NCBI GenBank assembly: GCA_054601695.1
Contig: BAAHQB010000089.1
Coordinates: 248,001-312,000, forward strand
DNA length: 64,000 nucleotides
Direction of reading: 5' to 3'
DNA from: Amorphochlora amoebiformis
Taxonomy: Eukaryota > Cercozoa > Chlorarachniophyceae
Made by a program: the position numbers and the translations under genes. Positions 57,779 to 64,000 of the stretch are shown in pieces. The notes beneath the pieces are model-generated. The model made no database searches and was not told the origin of the DNA. It saw nothing but the letters and a program-made list of their open reading frames with translations. The first letter of the stretch is position 1. Each line of letters opens with the position of its first letter.

Positions 57779-58249
57779 GATTGGGTTCCACAGCCGATAA
57801 ATTAAGAAATTATGGTATCATTGTGAGTATTACAGGTTATTACGAAAACCGTCAATAACCGGTACCCGCGAAAACGTTCCCGCCTAGCCGTTGGCGGGCC
57901 CAGACGACACCCGGAGCCACTCATGCTTAGGTGTTACACGCCCTGTAGGATATTCATCGAGCAATAACCGACATAATTCGCATCGGAAAGATATATTGAT
58001 GTGATATATTGCCTTTTTTGCAGCTCTCTCCCCCCGCCATGTGACATTATCCCGACGAAAGTTAGGACTCCGAAAAAGATCCGCTCGTCAGTCTTTTCCT
58101 CCCTCAACCAGGTGACCGGGACATCTGTCACTCGAAAAAGAGCCCCTACGAGAGCCCTTGGTCCCCTAAAGCGGTCAAGGCTTGCTTTCCGTCGGAAGAA
58201 GCGAGTTAAGGTCCAACACCGCGGAAGCAAAGCAAATGTTGGCACGAGC
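57779..58249. promoter_or_regulatory. shared divergent promoter region (OTU1 / kinase)
   Basis: 471 bp separate the two start codons, free of TA and telomeric repeats up to about 58000. TTCCCGCC at 57877-57884 resembles an E2F-type site and pairs with GGCGGG at 57893-57898 as a short hairpin. A strong acceptor-like TTTTTTGCAG ends at 58022, and the frame stays open from there into the kinase, so an upstream kinase exon may exist here. The promoter role is inferred from geometry. Confidence 0.4.
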
Positions 58250-58847
58250 ATGTCAAAGAAGCCCCTTTCTTCGCTTGATCCCAACCTCGCCTCCCCTCAC
58301 TCCTTTCTACCCTCTTCCAAAGCGCAAGCGTCGGTGCCTGTGTACAACGAGAATCGACCACTCTCCAAGTTGTGGCCCGCTGAGTTTGACCGGTATGAGT
58401 ACGAAATACTTCCGCGGTCAGCATTCAAGACCCTATCGCTTCTCTCCTACGGAGGAGTTGGCGCGATTCTTGCGACAAATTTATCGAAGAGTGGAGCCCA
58501 ACTTCTTCAAAAGGAGCATGCCGGACAACAGGGAAGCGAGAGGGTTGAGGGGGAGATGCAAGGACGTGTACTTAAAGCTGTGCTTAAGATTAATGACTGG
58601 AACGAAGAAATTGGAGGGTATTTAGATGATTTACATTTTGCCGTTGAACTTATGCAACACCAAAACTCAGGTACCATTTATCTCCTGAGAATGAGCATAT
58701 CGTTGGGGTGCGCGGGGTGACGCTTGTACCGGCGTATGAGGTCTTTAGATATATATATTTAGACACTGAATCATCGCTTTGAGTGTGCTATTGATCCTGT
58801 TCTCGTATGAGCGAAGCTCATTCCTCTTCTCTACACATAGATTTATG

Positions 58848-58886
<39 letters not shown>

Positions 58887-58957
58887 GTGTATATGTATGT
58901 GTATGTGATTACATAATATGTGAATATATATATATATATACACAAATATGCATAAAT

Positions 58958-58988
<31 letters not shown>

Positions 58989-59707
58989 TGTGTAGGTCAA
59001 CGCCCTCTGTAGACGCATTTCCAAGTTTGCTCCCCGTAAAAACGGAGGATTTGTTCCCCTCATGATATTCGACCGCTGGGAGGGTATTCACACTACACCT
59101 TCACATAAACCCAAACTCAACGCTTGCAAAATGACTATATTTTCCTCGATTTCATGACTGTCTGAATAGGCTCGCTAGAGGACGCAATGTTGTCCGGAGA
59201 AATCGCTCACTGGGGTAGGCTGAAGCGTAGAAACCTAGCCTAATTCGAACGGATTTCAGCCCATCTCCCAATGAGCACATGCTGTATACATCATTACTAT
59301 GATAGAGTTAGGGTTATCAACAATTGCGTGGTTACTTAGGGTTACAGTTAGGTCTAGGGTTAGGGTTAATTAGAATTAGGGTTAGGGTTAGGGTTGGGGT
59401 TAATTAGAATTTTAGGGTTAGGGTTAGGGTTATACATGGGGTAGGGTTAGGGTTAGGGTTAGCTAACCCCAAGTGGTCCTCAGTGAGTACGGATTTATTA
59501 AGGCTCTCAATCAGTGATGTTTCGAACTATTCGTAGGTCTTGCGGCCACATTGTCAGCGCTTGCCGACGCTGCGTCAGGAATAGCTCTGTTGCATTCGAG
59601 GGGATGCGTGCATAGGGATGTGAAACCAGATAACATACTGTTCAACCTTGGTGGTAGGGAAATGTGTTCGCGCGTTTATGTGAATATATATTTGTTTATG
59701 TATATAT

Positions 59708-59753
<46 letters not shown>

Positions 59754-59792
59754 GCACTGCCTTCTCTTGATCAGAGTTGTCGTATCAATCGA

Positions 59793-59867
<75 letters not shown>

Positions 59868-60135
59868 TAAATTAATATCTATAAATATATTATATATATA
59901 TATATATATATATAAATATATATCTCCATATCTAAAAAATTTCATGTGTATATGTAGGCAAGAATGGAGTGAAGGGTGCCATCTGTGACCTAGGGTTGGA
60001 AATACAATACATATTCAAATATATCAAATGCTTATCATTATAGTTGCATTGTGTCGGATTTTGCACATACTATCTATGCATACGCATACACACATGTGTG
60101 TGTGTACATGTGTAAATACATACATATATATGTGC

Positions 60136-60167
<32 letters not shown>

Positions 60168-60272
60168 GTATATGTAATATGTATGTGAGTATAAATTTAG
60201 TCACACGGCAATTATACTTGCACCCAGAAATCAACGAAATGCATATATATATATATTTATATATATATTTAC

Positions 60273-60303
<31 letters not shown>

Positions 60304-60907
60304 CATACATATATATATATATACATATACATACATACATACATATATATATATATATACATATACATATACATATATATATATATATATATAAATATTT
60401 ATATATATATAATAAATATAGAATGTGCTGCAGCGTCAAGTACAGCCGAACGGATACAGGAGAGATAATCGTTGAAAAGAAAATGTAACCATCTTCTCAC
60501 CCCCCTCCCTCCCACCTCTCTTACCATGCTCGCACTCTCACCTTTCCTCTCGGCACTCTGATAACCCACCTAGCTCAAGTTATCTCCCTCATCCCTGGCT
60601 TGCATTGTCTTTTCCTCTCGGCACTCTGATAACCCACCTAGCTCAAGTATTCTCCCTCATCCCTGGCTTGCATTGCATTGTCTTTGTGCCACCGGGAGCC
60701 TCTCTTACTGGATTCCTCATTGCCTTGTGTCGTTGCCCTATTCTGAGGTTAAGTGGTTTGGCTGGCTCAAATCGGGCAGTTTATACCTCTATTCGTCTAG
60801 TCTGTATATTGATTTTACTGTTTACTTCTGATGGCATTTGTAGGTTGGGTTTGCTATGGTGGATAGCGTGGGTGTGATATTATATTTATTTAATGTAGTT
60901 TTATGTC

Positions 60908-60997
<90 letters not shown>

Positions 60998-61170
60998 CAT
61001 ATATATATATAGACATCTGTTGGGGTCAACAGAATAACTCAAGTTTACTTGGAGATTGGTATGATATATCCTCGAGTTGCAAACGTAGATACAATACCTA
61101 AAACAATCCTGCAGAAACGATGGGGGATGTGGAACCAGAGACTATATGGCACCCGAATGCAAACAAGGTG

Positions 61171-61211
<41 letters not shown>

Positions 61212-61244
61212 CTATAATATATATTTGCATGTGTATATACATAT

Positions 61245-61297
<53 letters not shown>

Positions 61298-61438
61298 ATA
61301 TGTGTGTATGTATATGTATGCATGTGTTTTTCAAATGTTTCTTACTTTCGCAGGGCGAGAGTACTCTCTTCCCGCCGATATATACTCATTAGCCGTCACC
61401 GTGGGAGAGGTCCACAAATTCATATATTTAAATATATG

Positions 61439-61480
<42 letters not shown>

Positions 61481-61784
61481 TATATATATATATATGTGTA
61501 TATATAATATATATATATATATTGCTAGCGCAGAGGCATAGTAGATGGTAGTCCAGAGTTCGATTCTAGTCCGTTTGGATTATGACGAATGATTATTGAT
61601 AACTTTGTGCGGTAGTCGGATACTTCCTTTCTACTTATTTTCCTCCGGAACCGTATGGGTTCCGGGATTTCCTGGGTTTCGAGTATTGTGCTACTACTCG
61701 TATATTCTAAGGAACTGACGGTAGTCTAGCTAGCCGCTGTGTAGTTAACTAGCTATAGGTTCCGTGCTAGCTCTACATGCTGAC

Positions 61785-61849
<65 letters not shown>

Positions 61850-62017
61850 ATATATATATTCGTATATTTCATTATGTATGCGTGCAATCTGTATACATTT
61901 ACCTTTTTAGGTTACATTTTTACATGTACATTTACATATTTTACAGGTTGCACGGGCAGCGAACCCCACATCTGAATTTCTTGACCCTCTACTTCGGCCG
62001 ATTGTCCGCAGGGGTAA

Positions 62018-62071
<54 letters not shown>

Positions 62072-62115
62072 TGAATTTTGAGCCTCTTCTTTGGTCCATT
62101 GTCCGTAGGGGTTAG

Positions 62116-62183
<68 letters not shown>

Positions 62184-62303
62184 TCTGAATTTCTTGAGCC
62201 TCTTCTTTGGTCCATTGTCCGTAGGGGTTAGTGTAATATATATATTATGTATGTATATATATATATATATATATATGTATATACATGTACATATGTGTGT
62301 ATA

Positions 62304-62346
<43 letters not shown>

Positions 62347-62676
62347 AATATGTATGCATATAGGTATGTATCTACATGTGGGTATATCAAACACTGAAAC
62401 AGGCCGGGCCCACGACCCTGGCAGGCGCCCAAGTGCGAGCGTGTTTGCTTCGACCCTACGGGAAGCGGCCACGAAACTACAAGAAAGGCTAGAGTCACGT
62501 GAGAGGGCTAGACCTGGGCTTCGAAGCAGGTGTGTGCATGTTTGCGTGTGTATTTAAGCGAATTCTGCGGTAGATGTGGATATTTTACATATGAATAATG
62601 ATTATTAATGTGTTTGCTAAAGCGGTTATTCTTCCTGTGATAAACATATGTTGGTGGATAGATGTGTACACACATA

Positions 62677-62722
<46 letters not shown>

Positions 62723-62853
62723 CCACGTTACGTGTGTATGTGCGTGTGTATGTATGTGTGTGTGTGTGTAACCAAATATACAGCTACCACATACCACCTG
62801 AAATTTTTTTTTTTTCTAGGAAACCAACACTGTTCTCGAGGAAGAGGAGATAA
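58250..62853 (+). CDS. protein kinase (Ser/Thr-type signature)
   Basis: Exons: 58250-58617, 58671-58740, 58996-59083, 59537-59653, 59958-59994, 60434-60470, 61089-61167, 61354-61409, 61947-62013, 62403-62529, 62820-62853 (TAA). That is 1080 nt, 359 residues, with all phases consistent. Motifs: loop [12 protein letters not shown], lysine strand region [18 protein letters not shown], catalytic [17 protein letters not shown] in place of [25 protein letters not shown], and RRPSASVF near the end. Kinase fold and HRDxKxxN are clear; the substrate is unknown. The first intron is only 53 nt. The ATG chosen is the first in the frame, but coding may begin in an upstream exon joined at 58023. Confidence 0.85.
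59298..59470. repeat. short TTAGGG tract in a kinase intron
   Basis: Degenerate TTAGGG units with a duplicated GGTTAATTAGAATT lie in the intron 59084-59536. Here the orientation is TTAGGG in the transcript, an exception to the usual CCCTAA sense. Confidence 0.85.
61522..61787 (+). mobile_element. candidate tRNA-derived SINE in a kinase intron
   Basis: A 266-bp unique island between (TA)n tracts starts with TAGCGCAGAGG (61526-61536), a fit to the RNA polymerase III A box, and GAGTTCGATTC (61556-61566), a fit to the B box. Their spacing is tRNA-like, but the T-stem pairing is poor, so it is not a functional tRNA. The rest is unrelated and CTAG-rich near its end. Only one copy is visible here. 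Confidence 0.35.
62030..62240 (+). repeat. two copies of the 3' edge of exon 61947-62013
   Basis: TTCTGAATTT, CTTCTTTGGTCCATTGTCCG and TAGGGGTTAGT at about 62069-62116 and 62183-62232 repeat the end of the exon and its donor region, downstream of it and separated by (TA)n. Confidence 0.85.
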
Positions 62854-63422
62854 TCTGGGTAATCATAGGTCTGGTAGTTAGTTGCCTCTGAATGGCTCCT
62901 ACTAGACTTCTCAGAGCTCGGTGAATTACTAGTACAATATTACAGTTGCGCGGCCGAGTTAAATTAAATTAATTTATCGCGATTGTTTACGTAATCCGGG
63001 CTAGGAAACAACCAAGTTTAGTTTACAACTAGTATCCATCCGAGGTGAAATTGAATACATATTTCTGTATATATGTGTATACATATTCTAGATATTACCT
63101 AGATTACAGATAGATACATACATATAAACTAGATAAACATGTTTAGGTTAGAATATAATTTACTAGGCCTGCTAAGCCTAGTAACTTAGTAGTAAGTACT
63201 AGCTAGACTAGGCTAGACTAGTAGAGTACCGCTGGCGGTGATACATCAGTATTGTACTTGTAACTTGCATATCAGTATATCTGCTAGATCTCGTATATAT
63301 GAATGTAATCATGTTTTAAATAGTTTAAACGCAAGTAATTTAGATAACAGATAATTTCGATAATCTAGATAATCTAGATAATACTAGACTTGAATGGAGA
63401 GAGTATCTAAGACCAGAATTAC
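62854..63422. other. CTAG-rich spacer after the kinase gene
   Basis: Unique sequence with many CTAG and TAGA/TCTAG steps (for example TACTAGCTAGACTAGGCTAG near 63197), no telomeric repeat and little TA microsatellite. It sits between convergent genes, as the islands at 3.9-5.0 and 35.1-35.9 kb do. No coding potential is seen. Confidence 0.6.
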
Positions 63423-63595
<173 letters not shown>

Positions 63596-63642
63596 CTTGC
63601 GCGACCCTACGCTTTGGAAACATTTTATTGCTTGCTCAACAT
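63596..63642 (-). CDS. single exon of an unrecognised minus-strand gene
   Basis: A 47-nt block with acceptor GAAG (minus sense) and donor GTTATA reads (D)[15 protein letters not shown], phase 1 in and phase 0 out. The amphipathic pattern is TPR- or PPR-like, but one exon is too little to assign a family. The rest of the gene would be beyond the window. Confidence 0.4.
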
Positions 63643-63659
63643 CTTCATACATACATATA

Positions 63660-63700
<41 letters not shown>

Positions 63701-64000
63701 GGTATATATATTTTGAGACAATATATATTTTATGTATAATACATTGTATACATATATATACATATATACAACATATATATATACACATACATATACACAT
63801 ACATATATATATATATATACATATATATATACATATTAATCCTCCTTGTGTAACTATAATCTATAGATAATATACATGTAGCTTGCGGGTGACCATTCAA
63901 TTCATGATAAAAATTCCAAATGCAATAATTTTATACAATTATGTAACTAGTGCACTTCATAACCCAAATCCGATCTAAATGTAAGCAATAATATGCAAAG
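63643..64000. other. TA repeats and unassigned unique sequence
   Basis: TA/CA microsatellite to about 63836, then 160 bp of unique AT-rich sequence in which I see no exon with matching splice sites. Confidence 0.5.

Noticed and set aside
59755-59795. Extra kinase exon between 59653 and 59958
   Set aside because: A short unique piece with an AG, but no in-phase donor; the flanking exons already join in phase 1 across the kinase HRD and DLG motifs.
61526-61600. Functional tRNA gene
   Set aside because: A- and B-box-like motifs exist, but acceptor and T stems do not pair and no anticodon loop can be drawn.

Overview
This is nuclear DNA of an intron-rich unicellular eukaryote, most likely an alga or other protist. 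The gene families are eukaryotic, every gene is split by GT-AG introns, and there are long interstitial (TTAGGG)n/(CCCTAA)n tracts and huge (TA)n microsatellites. I cannot name the lineage. Almost all long open frames are low-complexity translations of repeats. The real coding DNA is short exons (mostly 30-120 nt) embedded in repeat-filled introns. I found the exons by joining coding islands whose splice sites and phases agree.

Genes in order (strands alternate strictly + - + - + - + -): gamma-COP 3' part (1-3862, +); a small HNH protein (9021-7412, -); an unrecognised gene X (9346-10499, +, tentative); a membrane U-box protein (11484-10453, -); a SAM-transporter-like mitochondrial carrier (12012-33024, +, about 30 exons, roughly 674 residues in 21 kb); a YOD1/OTU1-type deubiquitinase with a C-terminal RanBP2/NZF finger (57778-36591, -, 28 exons, 501 codons); a protein kinase (58250-62853, +); and one exon of a further minus-strand gene (63642-63596). 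Two head-to-head pairs share short GC-richer putative promoters (11485-12011 and 57779-58249). Spacers at gene 3' ends are extremely rich in CTAG (3.9-5.0, 35.1-35.9, 62.9-63.4 kb).

The most unusual feature is a rule for intron growth. Exon edges are copied into the adjoining introns as 'echoes' separated by (TA)n. Copies of an exon's 5' edge, with its acceptor AG, lie only upstream of the exon; copies of the 3' edge, with its donor GT, lie only downstream. I count more than 60 echoes on both strands with no positional exception, one of them inverted. Some have grown into satellites (20.27-21.03 kb and 54.46-55.08 kb).

A second pattern is that telomere-like repeats fill introns mostly as CCCTAA in the sense strand, and many acceptor AGs arise by one change in that repeat (CCCTAA to CCCTAG). 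CT, TG and TTA microsatellites also tend to keep one orientation relative to transcription.

Functionally the genes are housekeeping: COPI vesicle coat, ubiquitin handling (U-box ligase, OTU1), SAM transport, a kinase and an HNH protein. There is no sign of an operon or a defence island.
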